Below, piece by piece: positions 16,325-25,687 of a DNA stretch of 61,627 nt. Numbering within the stretch: position 1 is the first letter of the stretch; each line of letters begins with the position of its first letter. The translations under genes and the position numbers were made by a program. The notes under the pieces are model-generated. The model was not told where the DNA came from. It saw nothing but the letters and a program-made list of their open reading frames with translations, and searched no databases. The DNA comes from Oscillospiraceae bacterium (GTDB lineage Bacteria; Bacillota; Clostridia; Oscillospirales; Ruminococcaceae), in the NCBI GenBank assembly GCA_012729855.1, contig JAAYCI010000013.1:1-61627 (forward strand), written 5' to 3'.

Positions 16325-17821
16325 TCAGGTGGCAGGGCCTTCTGGGCCCATGTCGATGTGGGGGTCGGGCTTGGGCTTGGGCGCCTTGCCGCCCGGAAGG
16401 GGGGTTAGTATGTTTTGGGGCGGGGGCTCGTTGCCGGTGGCGGGGCCAAACTTCTCGTCCAGCAGCTTTTCGTCCAGGCGGTCCAGCTCGGTGCGGGGCA
16501 GAATGCCCAGCAGCCGCCAGCCCAGGTCCAGGCTTTCGTCAATGGTGCGATCCACGTCCTGCCCCTGCTTCAAGAAGTGCTGCTCAAACGCCTTGCCAAA
16601 CTCCAGGTACTGGCGGTCGGTGGGGCTCAGCTCCTCCTCGCCAATAACGTTGGCCAGGCCGCGGGCGTCGCTTACCTTGGCGTAGCTGGCAAACAGCTGG
16701 TTGGCCACGTCCTGGTGGTCGGTGCGGGTGTAGCCCTCGCCAATGCCGTCCTTCATCAGGCGGCTAAGGCTGGGCAGCACGCTAACCGGCGGGTAGATGC
16801 CGGTCTGGTCCAAAAAGCGGTCCAGCACAATCTGCCCCTCGGTGATGTAGCCGGTCAGGTCGGGCACCGGGTGGGTGATGTCGTCGTTGGGCATCGTCAG
16901 TATCGGCAGCTGGGTAACGCTGCCGGGCTTGCCCTTGATAACGCCGGCCCGTTCGTACAGGCTGGCCAGGTCGGAATAGAGGTAGCCGGGGTAGCCCTTG
17001 CGGCCGGGGATCTCCCCGCGGGAGGAGGAGAACTCGCGCAGCGCCTCGGCGTAGCTGGTCATATCGGTCATCACCACCAGGATGTGCAGGCCCTTTTCAA
17101 AGGCCAGGTACTCGGCGGCGGTAAGCGCGCAGCGGGGGGTGAGGGTGCGCTCTACGATGGGGTCGCTGGAGAGGTTCAAAAACATCACCACGCGGCTAAG
17201 CGCGCCGCTTTCCTCAAAGCTGCGGCGGAAATAGTCGGCCACGTCCTTAGTAACGCCCATGGCGCAGAACACAATGGCGAAGCCGCCCACCTCGTTGCCC
17301 AGGCGGGCCTGGCGCACAATTTGCGCGGCCAGGCGGTTGTGGCTCATGCCGCTGCCCGAGAAAATGGGCAACTTCTGCCCGCGTATCAGGGTAATCAGCG
17401 TGTCGATAGATGAGATGCCCGTGCGGATATAGTTGCGCGGGTAGGTGCGGCTTACCGGGTTGATGGGGCTGCCGTTCACGTCGCGCATTTCCTCCGAGTA
17501 AAGCGGCCCCAGGCCGTCTATGGGCTCGCCCGCGCCGTTGCAGATGCGGCCCAACAGTTCTTCGGCCAGCGGCAGCATCATGGGTTTGCCGGTGAAGCGG
17601 GTGTTCACCTTGTCCAGCCCCAGGCCCGTGGTGCCGGCAAATACCTGAATCACCGCGCGGTCGCCTTCCAGCGTTACCACACGGCCCAGGCGCATTTCAT
17701 CACGGCCGTCGGCGGTGCGGGTGCGCAGCTGCACCATCTCCTCGTTGGCCACACCGCTCACGCCATCCAGTACCACCAGCGGCCCGTTTATTTCATCCAG
17801 GCCCAGATATTCCATTGCCAT
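16325..17821 (-). CDS. ntpB: V-type ATP synthase subunit B (regulatory, non-catalytic)
   Basis: A 498-residue B subunit. It has the nucleotide-site variant [10 protein letters not shown] in place of a full P-loop, plus [24 protein letters not shown] and [10 protein letters not shown]. The last 30 residues ([25 protein letters not shown]) are a Pro/Gly-rich extension beyond the usual end. B alternates with A in the head hexamer. Confidence 0.95.
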   Translation of the reverse strand: MAMEYLGLDEINGPLVVLDGVSGVANEEMVQLRTRTADGRDEMRLGRVVTLEGDRAVIQVFAGTTGLGLDKVNTRFTGKPMMLPLAEELLGRICNGAGEPIDGLGPLYSEEMRDVNGSPINPVSRTYPRNYIRTGISSIDTLITLIRGQKLPIFSGSGMSHNRLAAQIVRQARLGNEVGGFAIVFCAMGVTKDVADYFRRSFEESGALSRVVMFLNLSSDPIVERTLTPRCALTAAEYLAFEKGLHILVVMTDMTSYAEALREFSSSRGEIPGRKGYPGYLYSDLASLYERAGVIKGKPGSVTQLPILTMPNDDITHPVPDLTGYITEGQIVLDRFLDQTGIYPPVSVLPSLSRLMKDGIGEGYTRTDHQDVANQLFASYAKVSDARGLANVIGEEELSPTDRQYLEFGKAFEQHFLKQGQDVDRTIDESLDLGWRLLGILPRTELDRLDEKLLDEKFGPATGNEPPPQNILTPLPGGKAPKPKPDPHIDMGPEGPAT

Positions 17822-17846
17822 CGGCTGTCACCCTGCCTTTGCTGAT

Positions 17847-17880
17847 GGCCAGCGCCCGCCTGTGCGGCGCCGCGCTGGCC
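17847..17880 (-). promoter_or_regulatory. Hairpin between ntpA and ntpB
   Basis: GGCCAGCG (17847-17854) pairs with CGCTGGCC (17873-17880) in the 79-nt gap between the A and B subunit genes, without a U-tract. Possibly an mRNA processing or stability element. Confidence 0.4.
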
Positions 17881-17900
17881 CTATATAATGCGTGATTGAT

Positions 17901-19760
17901 TTATGTGGTTGTGCCGCTTTTGCCGCCGGCCACCACCTGCAGCGTTTTGCCGCCGGGGCGGTCTTCATGCTCGGCCGCCAGCTTGCTGCATATGGTGTCG
18001 ATGTCCTTGTAGTAGTCGTCGAACAGTTCCAGGTGGTCGTTGGGGATCTCGTACTTCATCTTCACCAGCTTGTCGAACAGGCCGGCGGCCTGCATGGCGC
18101 TTACCGGCACCTCTTTTTCCACCAGCTGGTGGGTTTTGTCGTGCAGGTACATGATGATGCGCATCATCATCAGCTGCTTTTCCAGCGGCACGAAGGTGTC
18201 GTCGGCGTGGTAGGCGTTTTGCTGCAAAAAGCCGGTGCGGATAACCCGGGCAATTTCCAGCGTCAGCTTCTGGCCGTCGGGCAATACGTCGGTGCCTATC
18301 AGTTTTACAATCTCCTGCAGGGACGTCTCCTCGTTCAGCAGCGCCAGCATGCGCCCGCGCAGGGTGGGCCAGTCCTTGCCCACGTTCTGTATGTAGTAGG
18401 GGTCCAAATCCTCGTAGTATTCGCTGTAGCTGGTGTTCCAGTTGATGGCCGGGTAGTGCCGGGCGTAGGCCAGGGCCTTGTCCAGCGCCAGAAAGCAGCG
18501 CACAAAGCGCTTGGTGTTCTGGGTAACCGGCTCGGAAAAGTCGCTGCCCTGGGGGCTAACCGCGCCAATGATGGACACACTGCCCGAGGTGCCGTTCAGG
18601 TTCAGCGTGGTGCCGGCGCGCTCGTAAAAGCCGGCCAGGCGGCTGGGCAGGTAGGCGGGGAAGCCTTCTTCTGCAGGCATCTCCTCCAGCCGGCCGGAAA
18701 TCTCGCGCAAAGCCTCGGCCCAGCGGGAGGTGGAGTCGGCCATCAGGGCCACGTCGTAGCCCATGTCGCGGTAGTATTCGGCCAGCGTGATGCCGGTGTA
18801 AATGGACGCCTCGCGCGCCGCCACCGGCATGTTGCTGGTGTTGGCAATCAGCACGGTGCGGTCGGTGATGGGGCGGTTGCTCTTGGGGTCAATCAGCTCG
18901 CCAAACTCCTCCAGCACCTGGGTCATCTCGTTGCCGCGCTCGCCGCAGCCCACATACACCACAATGTCGGCGTCGCTCCACTTGGCCAGCTGGTGCTGGG
19001 TCATGGTTTTGCCGGTGCCAAAGCCGCCGGGAATGGCCGCGGTGCCGCCCTTGGCAATGGGGAACAGTGCGTCGATAACCCGCTGCCCGGTAACCAGCGG
19101 CCGGGCAATTACCTCGCGCTGCACCACCGGCCGCGGTGTTTTGATGGGCCAGCGCTGCGCCAGGCATACCTCGTGCTCCACGCCGTCGGCGTCCACCAGC
19201 TTGATGATGGGCTGGGTGATGGTGTAGCTGCCGTTTTCGGCGGCCCAGCTCACGGTGCCGCTCAGGCCCGGCGGCACCATGCTGCGGTGTTCTATCAGCG
19301 GGGTTTCGGGGCAGGTGGCAATGATGTCGCCGCCCTTTACCGTGTCGCCCACGGCCGCCTTTACGGTAACGTCCCACTGCAGGGCCTCGTCCAGGCTGGC
19401 CACATGCAGGCCGGTGGCAATAAAGGCGCCGCTCTGGGTTTCCATGGCGGGCAGGGGGCGCTCAATGCCGTCGAAGATATTCTTCATGATGCCGGGGCCC
19501 AGCGTAACGCTGAGCAGCGCGCCGCTGCCCACCACCGGCTGCCCAATGGTGAGCCCGGTGGTGTTTTCGTACACCTGCATGGTGGTGGCGGCCGAGCTAA
19601 CGGAAATCACCTCGCCCACCAGCCCGGCGTCGCCCACATGCACCATTTCCATCATGCGGAAGCTGCTCGTGTTGGCCACGGTAACCACCGGCCCGTTGAT
19701 CGAGTGAATCACATCTTTCAAAATGGTTGGCACCTCATTCCGGTCAACTTTGCTTGCCAT
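17901..19760 (-). CDS. ntpA: V-type ATP synthase subunit A (catalytic)
   Basis: A 619-residue catalytic subunit. GGFGTGKT is the P-loop, the non-homologous region typical of V/A-type A subunits lies at about 115-190, and [27 protein letters not shown] and [16 protein letters not shown] are family blocks. The C-terminal 25 residues ([21 protein letters not shown]) extend past the usual end. Its ATG overlaps the ntpE stop by one base, which suggests translational coupling. Confidence 0.96.
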   Translation of the reverse strand: MASKVDRNEVPTILKDVIHSINGPVVTVANTSSFRMMEMVHVGDAGLVGEVISVSSAATTMQVYENTTGLTIGQPVVGSGALLSVTLGPGIMKNIFDGIERPLPAMETQSGAFIATGLHVASLDEALQWDVTVKAAVGDTVKGGDIIATCPETPLIEHRSMVPPGLSGTVSWAAENGSYTITQPIIKLVDADGVEHEVCLAQRWPIKTPRPVVQREVIARPLVTGQRVIDALFPIAKGGTAAIPGGFGTGKTMTQHQLAKWSDADIVVYVGCGERGNEMTQVLEEFGELIDPKSNRPITDRTVLIANTSNMPVAAREASIYTGITLAEYYRDMGYDVALMADSTSRWAEALREISGRLEEMPAEEGFPAYLPSRLAGFYERAGTTLNLNGTSGSVSIIGAVSPQGSDFSEPVTQNTKRFVRCFLALDKALAYARHYPAINWNTSYSEYYEDLDPYYIQNVGKDWPTLRGRMLALLNEETSLQEIVKLIGTDVLPDGQKLTLEIARVIRTGFLQQNAYHADDTFVPLEKQLMMMRIIMYLHDKTHQLVEKEVPVSAMQAAGLFDKLVKMKYEIPNDHLELFDDYYKDIDTICSKLAAEHEDRPGGKTLQVVAGGKSGTTT

Positions 19761-20353
19761 TATACGGTCAACTTGCTGGTTTGGTAAAAGTTGGTTTTTT
19801 CGGCTTCCAGGGCGGCGTCAATGGTGTCGTCAAACAGCACCCTGCCGTTGCTTACCCGCGCGCCGCCCAAGCGGATAGACGCATCGGCCTCCACCCGGCA
19901 GCCGGGCAGGGCTTCCAGCACGGCGGGGTCCCCGGCGTCCTGCGGGCGCAGGTACACCACAATGCCGTCTTTGCCGGCATCCAGCCCGGCGTGTTTTTTC
20001 AGGCTGCTTGCCAGCCAGGCGCCGTAGGTTTTGCCGGCCACAAAATCGGCCAGCCGCTGCTCCACCTCGGCAAACAGCTCGTCCACCAGCTGGCGCCGGG
20101 TTTGCAAAAGCTCCCGTTTGATGCTTTGCATGGCGGCGCTGTGCTCGCGCTCGGCGTTTTGCTGCAGGTTGGCGGTCATCTGCTCGTGGCCGGCGGCGTC
20201 ACCCGCGTGCTTGGCGTCCTCCAGCATCTGGGCGCTGGCCTTTTGGGCGTCGGCAATAATCTCCATTGCCTTGTCCTCGGCGGCGTTCAGCACCGCGTCT
20301 TTGAACAGGGTCTCGCGTTGCAGCTCCACCTGGTTGAAATCCACTCGGCTCAC
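19760..20353 (-). CDS. ntpE: V-type ATP synthase subunit E (peripheral stalk)
   Basis: A 197-residue subunit E with an N-terminal coiled coil rich in Ala, Glu and Lys (AAEDKAMEIIADAQKASAQMLEDAKHAG) and a C-terminal globular head with conserved PGCRVEADASIRLGGARVSNGRVLFDDTIDAAL. It pairs with subunit H to form the stator stalk. Context within the operon makes the call firm although sequence in this family is variable. Confidence 0.9.
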   Translation of the reverse strand: MSRVDFNQVELQRETLFKDAVLNAAEDKAMEIIADAQKASAQMLEDAKHAGDAAGHEQMTANLQQNAEREHSAAMQSIKRELLQTRRQLVDELFAEVEQRLADFVAGKTYGAWLASSLKKHAGLDAGKDGIVVYLRPQDAGDPAVLEALPGCRVEADASIRLGGARVSNGRVLFDDTIDAALEAEKTNFYQTSKLTV

Positions 20354-20408
20354 CTCATTGCTGTGTTACGGGGTTAAATCTCATTAAGAAAATAAAGAGA
20401 CCCAAAAA

Positions 20409-20717
20409 TCAAATCTTGATGCCCACCGCTTCTTCTATGTAACGGCGCATGCTGGCGGCCACGTCGTCGCCGCTGTGGCGGTCGGGCATTTCCACAATCA
20501 GCGGCCGGCGCATGTTCAGCTTATACTGGAAAATCATATGGCTGAAGCTTTGAAACAGGCGCGTGGTAACCAGCACCAGGCCCACGTCGGGGTCGGCGGC
20601 GGCGCGCTCTATGGCGTCGCGCACTTCGTTTTCCTCGTGCACCACCACACCGTCCACGCCCACCATGCGCAGGCCGGCCAGCGTGTCGATGTTGTCGCTG
20701 ATCAAAAAGTACTTCAT
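20409..20717 (-). CDS. ntpG: V-type ATP synthase subunit F (NtpG)
   Basis: A 102-residue small subunit: MKYFLISDNIDTLAGLRMVGVDG, then VGLVLVTTRLFQSF and RPLIVEMPDRHSG. It binds subunit D in the rotor. Gene position between the c-ring gene and ntpE fits. Confidence 0.92.
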   Translation of the reverse strand: MKYFLISDNIDTLAGLRMVGVDGVVVHEENEVRDAIERAAADPDVGLVLVTTRLFQSFSHMIFQYKLNMRRPLIVEMPDRHSGDDVAASMRRYIEEAVGIKI

Positions 20718-20730
20718 GGCTGCAAACCTC

Positions 20731-21075
20731 TTAGCCGGCGTTCAGGATGAGGATGGAGACCAGCATGCCGTACAGCGCAATGCCCTCGCCCAGCGCCACA
20801 AAGATGATGGCCTTACCAAAGCTTTTGGGGTCTTCGGTAAGCGCGCCAATGGCCGCGGCCGAGCCGTTGCCCACCGCGATGCCGCCGCCAATGCCCGCAA
20901 TGCCGGTGGAGAGCGCCGCGCCGATGTAAGAAAGGCCCTTGGCAAAGCCGGTGCTGTCGGCCACTGCCGCCGCGCCGCCGTCGGCGCCGTACACCACCGT
21001 GGAAAACGCGCACAGCAAAAGGCCCATTATGCCCACAAGAAATAGTATACGGCCGATCTTTTTGATGGATTTCAT
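20731..21075 (-). CDS. ntpK: V-type ATP synthase c-ring subunit K, single hairpin
   Basis: A 114-residue proteolipid. An N-terminal hydrophobic segment (ILFLVGIMGLLLCAFSTVVYG) that could be a cleavable signal is followed by only one helical hairpin, with GAALSTGIAGIGGGIAVG in helix 1 and the ion-binding Glu in FVALGEGIALYGMLVSIL. Many V-type K subunits carry two fused hairpins (about 150-160 residues); this one is the unduplicated form. Only 13 nt separate it from ntpG; the upstream gap to ntpI holds a long hairpin. Confidence 0.93.
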   Translation of the reverse strand: MKSIKKIGRILFLVGIMGLLLCAFSTVVYGADGGAAAVADSTGFAKGLSYIGAALSTGIAGIGGGIAVGNGSAAAIGALTEDPKSFGKAIIFVALGEGIALYGMLVSILILNAG

Positions 21076-21112
21076 ATCAGTTCCTCCGATACAGTAATGT
21101 TCTAAAAACTTC

Positions 21113-21172
21113 AGAGCTTGTTTAAGCTCTCTGTGTAAAGTGATGCTAAGAACGAACCATTAAACAAGCTCT
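21113..21172 (-). promoter_or_regulatory. Long-loop hairpin between ntpI and ntpK
   Basis: Perfect 13-bp arms AGAGCTTGTTTAA (21113-21125) and its complement (21160-21172) enclose a 34-nt loop. On the minus strand the distal arm is followed by TGAAGTTTTTAG. It may be a partial terminator or an mRNA processing stem placed before the gene whose product is needed in most copies. Confidence 0.65.
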
Positions 21173-21201
21173 TGAATACCCGTTGTGCATGGCTTTGCTT
21201 A

Positions 21202-23160
21202 TTACAGTTCCACGGCGTCCGGTATGATGCGCAGCGGGGTGAAGGGAATGCCGCCCGCGTCATAGAACCGGCTGAAAACCTCGTAGTAGTTCAAACGCAG
21301 CGCCTGGATGCCCACCAACAGGCCCTCCAGCGCGATGACAAAGATGTTGCCGATGACCAGGATGATATAGTATACCGGCCCGCTGGCCATACCCGCCAGG
21401 GTCATCACCACCGTCATCATGCCGGCATGCACCAGGATGAAGCCGCCCACACGCAGGAAGCTGACGGTGTTGGACAGGTACTCCAGCACGGTGACGAACA
21501 GTTCAAAGAAGCTGCTGAGCAGCATGTCGCCCACGCCGTTGTGCAGGTGCACCTTGCCTTCGTTCACCAGCTGGGACAGCGGCTCCTGCAGGAACATCAT
21601 CACGGCGGGAATGACAACCAGGAAGGGGACATACCACCAGCCGCCCGACAGGCCCGTGCCAAACAGCATGCCGTCGGCCACCAGGAACACCAGCGCCAGG
21701 TAGAACACCAGCCCGGCAATGCCATTGGGGCTGAAGATGGCCTCGCCCTTCATGCCCCGCCTGAAGCGGGTAAGGATGTTGATGACCATCGAAACCGTCA
21801 TGATAAGCACGCCAATGCCAATGGCCAGCAGCAGGATGAGGGTGATGTTGCTGGCCCCCATCACATGGAAGGGCAAAAAGTCGATGCCCATAGAATGCCA
21901 CAGCCCCTCGCCCACGCCCTCGATGCCGAAGAAGCTGCCGAACAGCACCCCGAAGATGACGGAAAAAATGGCTGCCCGGGTAAGGATGCGCCCAATGGCC
22001 AGGTGCTTCTTTTTGTACATGAAGAAGTACCCCACCAGCCCCAGCGCCAGGCCTTGGCCGATGTCGGCGAACATCACGCCGTACAGCACCGAGTAGATGA
22101 TGGACACCAGCGCCGTGGGGTCTATTTCACCATAGGTGGGCAAGCCGTACATCTCGGTGAACATCTGGTAGGGCCGCGAGAACCAGTTGTTCTTCAGCTT
22201 CACCGGTGGTTTCTCGGGCAGCTCCTGCTTTTGCTCGGCCTCTTTAATGTGCACGGTGTCGATGCTTTCGATAAGCGCCTCGAAAGCGGGGTAATCGTCG
22301 GCTGGCACAAAGCCGCTGATGTAGAAGGTGTGGTTGAATACCAGCGCGTACTTGCGCATGTCGTACAGCTGGTTTACGGTGGCCAGCCAGGCGGTCATCT
22401 CCTGGATGCGTGCCAGCTCTTCCTCGCTGGCAATGCCGGCCGGCGTGGTAATCTCGGCCAGCTCGCGGCGCAGCTCGGCCTCCCGCTGGCGGATGGTCTC
22501 CAGCGCTTCCTCCGGCTTGCCTTGCACAAAGTCGGGCACCCATACCCGCTCAAAGTAGAGCGAGTTGAAGATGTCGTCGATGTCCTTGGCGCTGTCGCGC
22601 GGGGCAAAGTAGAGGCCCCAGTAGTATTCGCCGTCAAAGTCGTACACAATAAAGTTGAAGTACGAGGTGAAGTTGAAGCCTTTTTCCGCATAATAGGCCA
22701 GGCGCACGTAGCTGTTTTTGGGCAGGCGGCCAATACGCAGTTTCAGCGTTTCCACCTGGAACAGCTCGTCCATGCTGATATCGAGGTCGGTCATGTGGCT
22801 CAAAAGACCTTCGGTTTTCACCTGGACTTCCAGCTCGCTTTCAATGGCAATCTTCCGCTGGTTGCGCCGGGCCACCTCCACGGCATATTTTTCAATATAC
22901 GCCGCCACTTCGTCCAGCTTGTACACGCCGGTGGGGCCGGTATACTCCTGCGCCAGCGACGAATAGCCCAGGTCTTTCAGCAGGCCCTTGGCTTTGGTAA
23001 GCACCGGTTCGATACGGTTGGTGCCAATGTGGATGGCGGAATGGATGGCCTCACCGCTCTCGGGCGCAAAAGTGCCCGCGCGCGCAATGGCGAACAGGGT
23101 ATTCATCAGCACGGTCTCCGGGCCGTATACGTTCAGGTACTTCATTTTGGCAACGCCCAA
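21202..23160 (-). CDS. ntpI: V-type ATP synthase subunit I (a subunit)
   Basis: A 652-residue stator protein: a long cytoplasmic N-terminal half with coiled coils and a C-terminal half with about seven membrane helices (LVSIIYSVLYGVMFADIGQGLALGLVGYFFMYKK, VSFLRVGGFILVHAGMMTVVM). It forms the ion half-channels against the c-ring. The start is TTG at 23160: AGGAGG lies 7 nt upstream, a better fit than the inner ATG (MKYLNVYGPE). Confidence 0.94.
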   Translation of the reverse strand: MGVAKMKYLNVYGPETVLMNTLFAIARAGTFAPESGEAIHSAIHIGTNRIEPVLTKAKGLLKDLGYSSLAQEYTGPTGVYKLDEVAAYIEKYAVEVARRNQRKIAIESELEVQVKTEGLLSHMTDLDISMDELFQVETLKLRIGRLPKNSYVRLAYYAEKGFNFTSYFNFIVYDFDGEYYWGLYFAPRDSAKDIDDIFNSLYFERVWVPDFVQGKPEEALETIRQREAELRRELAEITTPAGIASEEELARIQEMTAWLATVNQLYDMRKYALVFNHTFYISGFVPADDYPAFEALIESIDTVHIKEAEQKQELPEKPPVKLKNNWFSRPYQMFTEMYGLPTYGEIDPTALVSIIYSVLYGVMFADIGQGLALGLVGYFFMYKKKHLAIGRILTRAAIFSVIFGVLFGSFFGIEGVGEGLWHSMGIDFLPFHVMGASNITLILLLAIGIGVLIMTVSMVINILTRFRRGMKGEAIFSPNGIAGLVFYLALVFLVADGMLFGTGLSGGWWYVPFLVVIPAVMMFLQEPLSQLVNEGKVHLHNGVGDMLLSSFFELFVTVLEYLSNTVSFLRVGGFILVHAGMMTVVMTLAGMASGPVYYIILVIGNIFVIALEGLLVGIQALRLNYYEVFSRFYDAGGIPFTPLRIIPDAVEL

Positions 23161-23193
23161 GTTTGAACCTCCTTTCCGGGAACACCAATGATT

Positions 23194-24231
23194 TTACGTC
23201 CACAGCATAGCGCGTATCTTCTGGGGCTCCAGCGAATAGCGCACGCCTTCTATCACGTTCACAACATCCTGGCGGATGAGCTTTGCCAGGCTGACGAAAC
23301 ACGCCAGTGCCGCGTTGGGCGCGGCCGAGAGATGCAGCATGCGGCGTGCGTAGCGGAACAGCGCGCCCGAGCCGCTGGTGGGCAGGCTTTCCAGGGTGAG
23401 GTTCTCAATGTCGATGTTGACGTTCGACTGCTTGAAAAGCGACGCCAGCGTGGGCAGGTCGCGGGCTTCTATCATTTGCTCCAGCCGCCATTTGGGCACC
23501 CGGTGGGTATAGGGTATCAGCAGCTGGTGAATTTGCTCATTGTTGTAAACATTGGGGAAAAAGGCCTTCACGCGGGCAATCAGCTCCAGGTTGTATACCT
23601 CGGCCTCCTGCTGGAACAGGTGGGTCACCGCCTGGGCCTCGCGGCCCTTCAGGCTGCGGTCAATCCGCTCAAACAGGCTGGCGTAGTAGTGCCTGAGCAT
23701 CATGGCCTCGGTCATGGGAAAGTCCCGCAGCAGGGGGTCTACCAAAAAGCGGCCGCGCAGGGTGCGGTAGTAGATGCTGCGCCGCACCACCTGCAAAAGG
23801 TCCTGGAAGTTGGTGGCGGCGGCCAGCTCAAACAGGTCGATGTGCAGCTTGCCCACCAGGTAAGGGGGAATTTGGTTCATATAGCCGCCGGGTATGCCAA
23901 TGCTCAGCATTTGCAGGGCTTTCAAAATCTCCCGCATTTCGCATTCGTCCAAAAAATAGGCGGAAAAGCCGTCGTCGGCAAAATCGTACCGCAAAAGGGC
24001 CTCGTACTTGTTGAACACGTCCATGTTCAGCAGTTCTTCTATTTGCCCGCGGTGGGGGTCGGTGGTGGAGAGGGTGGCCAGGCTGTCGCGAAAATAGGGG
24101 TGCTTTTTCAGCAGGGCGGCCACCTCGGGCACGGTGCGCCGGCGTATCAGCTCCTCATAGTCGACGCTGGAGGGGCGCTTGGCGAACATGCCACGGGCCT
24201 TGGGAATCATGGCCTGGTTGCCGGTACCCAT
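23194..24231 (-). CDS. ntpC: V-type ATP synthase subunit C
   Basis: A 345-residue subunit C, which links the rotor stalk to the c-ring. Helical throughout, with YEELIRRRTVPEVAALLKKHPYF, LFELAAATNFQDLLQVVRRSIYY and the C-terminal LKALQMLS/CFVSLAKLIRQDVVNVIEGVRYSL typical of this family. Position between H and I genes supports the call. Confidence 0.9.
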   Translation of the reverse strand: MGTGNQAMIPKARGMFAKRPSSVDYEELIRRRTVPEVAALLKKHPYFRDSLATLSTTDPHRGQIEELLNMDVFNKYEALLRYDFADDGFSAYFLDECEMREILKALQMLSIGIPGGYMNQIPPYLVGKLHIDLFELAAATNFQDLLQVVRRSIYYRTLRGRFLVDPLLRDFPMTEAMMLRHYYASLFERIDRSLKGREAQAVTHLFQQEAEVYNLELIARVKAFFPNVYNNEQIHQLLIPYTHRVPKWRLEQMIEARDLPTLASLFKQSNVNIDIENLTLESLPTSGSGALFRYARRMLHLSAAPNAALACFVSLAKLIRQDVVNVIEGVRYSLEPQKIRAMLWT

Positions 24232-24288
24232 TATAGCGCGCCCCCTTTCCGTTGGCGGTTGATAGTATAGTGACCAGCCGCGCAGCGG

Positions 24289-24621
24289 CTAGCCGCCAAT
24301 GATGCGTTCAACGATAGCGCCCACCCAGGCCTCGCGGTTTTCTTCCAGGGTTTGCTCCAGTATCTGCCGCTGCTGCAGGAAAGCCTTTTGGGTCTCCTCT
24401 TTGCGCTTTTCCAGCACAGCGGCCTGTTCCTTTTGCACCTGCAGGGCCATGGCCTCGCGGTTGCGCTCGGCCGCGGCCAAAATTTCGGCCTTCTGCTTTT
24501 CGGCGCTTTGCTCGATATGGGCGCGGGTGTCGGTGGCGTTGCGGATGATATCGGAAGCCATCCTGTCGGCCAGGATGATCTGCCGCAGTTCCATCTCCAA
24601 AGCTTTGCGGTTGTTGGCCAT
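24289..24621 (-). CDS. V-type ATP synthase subunit H/G (peripheral stalk)
   Basis: A 110-residue, almost entirely coiled-coil protein (LEMELRQIILADRMASDIIRN, EKQKAEILAAAERNREAMALQVQKEQAAVLEKRKEETQKAFLQQRQ). It matches the stator subunit called NtpF or AhaH. The frame is open to 24756, but GAGGGGGG before ATG 24621 sets the start. First gene of the nine-gene operon; order H-C-I-K-F-E-A-B-D. Confidence 0.85.
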   Translation of the reverse strand: MANNRKALEMELRQIILADRMASDIIRNATDTRAHIEQSAEKQKAEILAAAERNREAMALQVQKEQAAVLEKRKEETQKAFLQQRQILEQTLEENREAWVGAIVERIIGG

Positions 24622-24687
24622 CGGGAACCCCCCTCTATTTTCAATAATACACGCCGTGTAAAAAGTATAATTGCAAATTAAAACGCA

Positions 24688-24704
24688 CGGACACCCAGTG
24701 TCCG
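24688..24704 (-). promoter_or_regulatory. Hairpin at the 5' end of the V-ATPase transcript
   Basis: CGGACAC and GTGTCCG around CCA form a perfect 7-bp hairpin that begins almost at the predicted transcription start (about 24706). It could stabilise the mRNA or be an operator. Confidence 0.5.
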
Positions 24705-24712
24705 CACGAAAC

Positions 24713-24741
24713 ATGATACTCCACCCGCGCTGGTTTTTCAA
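24713..24741 (-). promoter_or_regulatory. V-type ATPase operon promoter
   Basis: TTGAAA (24741-24736) and TATCAT (24718-24713), 17-bp spacer, each one mismatch from consensus. The rest of the 24742-24879 gap is AT-rich and holds further TATAAT-like strings but no second well-spaced promoter. Confidence 0.8.
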
Positions 24742-24879
24742 GTGTAAAAACAGCAATTGGACTATTTTTTAACAATAAATTCGGTTTGTCAGTCTAAAAG
24801 CCACTCCGGGCTATTATAAATATGTAAATAACTATAAATAAAGGCATAAGGCATGTGCGCTGTAGCAGAAAATGAATAA

Positions 24880-25070
24880 AGACGACCCGCCTTGCCGTCT
24901 GCGGCCTAGTTATACCCACTCTTTCAAGCAGGTGGGTGCCCTATGGCAGGCTTCACGCTCCCTGCATCCGGCAAAGCCGGGAGGTCTGCCATCCACCGGC
25001 CAACCCGGGCTCCCGTTTCATAACCAGTAGGATAATTACGGCCGCAACAAATCGCACAAGGCAGGCCGGC
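24880..25070 (-). ncRNA. ssrS: Structured RNA, candidate 6S RNA
   Basis: On the minus strand this gap folds as a long rod of about 190 nt. The ends pair (25057-25065 with 24886-24894, nine pairs including one G-U), then TGCGGCC with GGCCGCA (25046-25040 side and 24906-24900 side), then a further stem of about seven pairs, an open central region, and an apical stem GGATGGCAG/CTGCCAT. The 3' side reads CACCUGCUUGAA ... GGGUAUAACUAGGCCGCA, close in order and spacing to the corresponding part of E. coli 6S RNA. A U-rich stretch follows. No clear own promoter is seen 15 nt after the DUF1292 stop, so it may be processed from that transcript. Family call is inference. Confidence 0.6.
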
Positions 25071-25084
25071 TGTTTGGGTTTTGG

Positions 25085-25438
25085 TCAGTCGTCCAGGTCC
25101 TGCGTCAGCGCGTCCAGGTCTATGTTGTACACCTCGGACAAACGGTTTAAAAACACCTGGCCCACCGTTTGCAGCTCATCCTCGTCTTCCACAATATCCA
25201 GGTATTCCTCGCCGGCGTCTTCGCCCACCCGCATCAGCAGCATCTCGGCGTCTTCGGCCAGGGCCTGTGCGGGGTCGGCGCTGTAGGGCACCACGGCCAG
25301 GTAGCGCTGGCCGTCAATGTCGGCGGCGTCCAGCACCTCAAAGGTGTGCTCACGCCCGTCCTCGTCCTCCAGCGTCAGGATATCCGGATCATAGCCTTCG
25401 TCTTCCAAAGCGTCAAGGTTCAGGTTGTCGTCTGCCAT
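25085..25438 (-). CDS. DUF1292 family protein
   Basis: A 117-residue very acidic protein. The core (DPDILTLEDEDGREHTFEVLDAADIDGQRYLAVVPY) is the DUF1292 signature found in many Firmicutes (YrzB type), where the gene often lies near ruvX. Function unknown. The C-terminus is an acidic tail. It has its own promoter and precedes the candidate 6S RNA. Confidence 0.85.
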   Translation of the reverse strand: MADDNLNLDALEDEGYDPDILTLEDEDGREHTFEVLDAADIDGQRYLAVVPYSADPAQALAEDAEMLLMRVGEDAGEEYLDIVEDEDELQTVGQVFLNRLSEVYNIDLDALTQDLDD

Positions 25439-25489
25439 CAGCGTCTCCTTTTGTTACAAGGCGCCAAACCGGGGGCCGCCTTCAAGTTT

Positions 25490-25518
25490 ATGATACCCCA
25501 ATCACGCCCTGTCGTCAA
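25490..25518 (-). promoter_or_regulatory. DUF1292 gene promoter
   Basis: TTGACG (25518-25513) and TATCAT (25495-25490), 17-bp spacer, minus strand. Between here and the next plus-strand promoter (25654) nothing else was seen. Confidence 0.75.
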
Positions 25519-25653
25519 CCGGGGATGCCGCCTCTCGCCGGGGCAGGCCCGCGGGATGGGAATATTGTGAAACGGGCGCGATATACTTTTCGCTGCTGCG
25601 CACAGTTTTCGCGCCAGAGCGGGGCGGCGGGCAATCTCTGCCACAAACTGCAT

Positions 25654-25681
25654 TTGAACCGGGGTATGATTGTGCTATAAT
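25654..25681 (+). promoter_or_regulatory. Cyclophilin gene promoter (extended -10)
   Basis: TTGAAC (25654-25659), 16-bp spacer, and TGCTATAAT with a perfect -10 at 25676-25681. The start of transcription would fall at about 25688, the A of the start codon. Confidence 0.75.
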
Positions 25682-25687
25682 GAAACC

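Noticed and set aside
21172-23166. A 664-codon plus-strand frame opposite ntpI (and similar long ones opposite ntpA, fapA, pgk)
   Set aside because: Compositional shadows: His/Gln/Val-rich, no motifs, no start signals, and each lies exactly over a well-supported gene.
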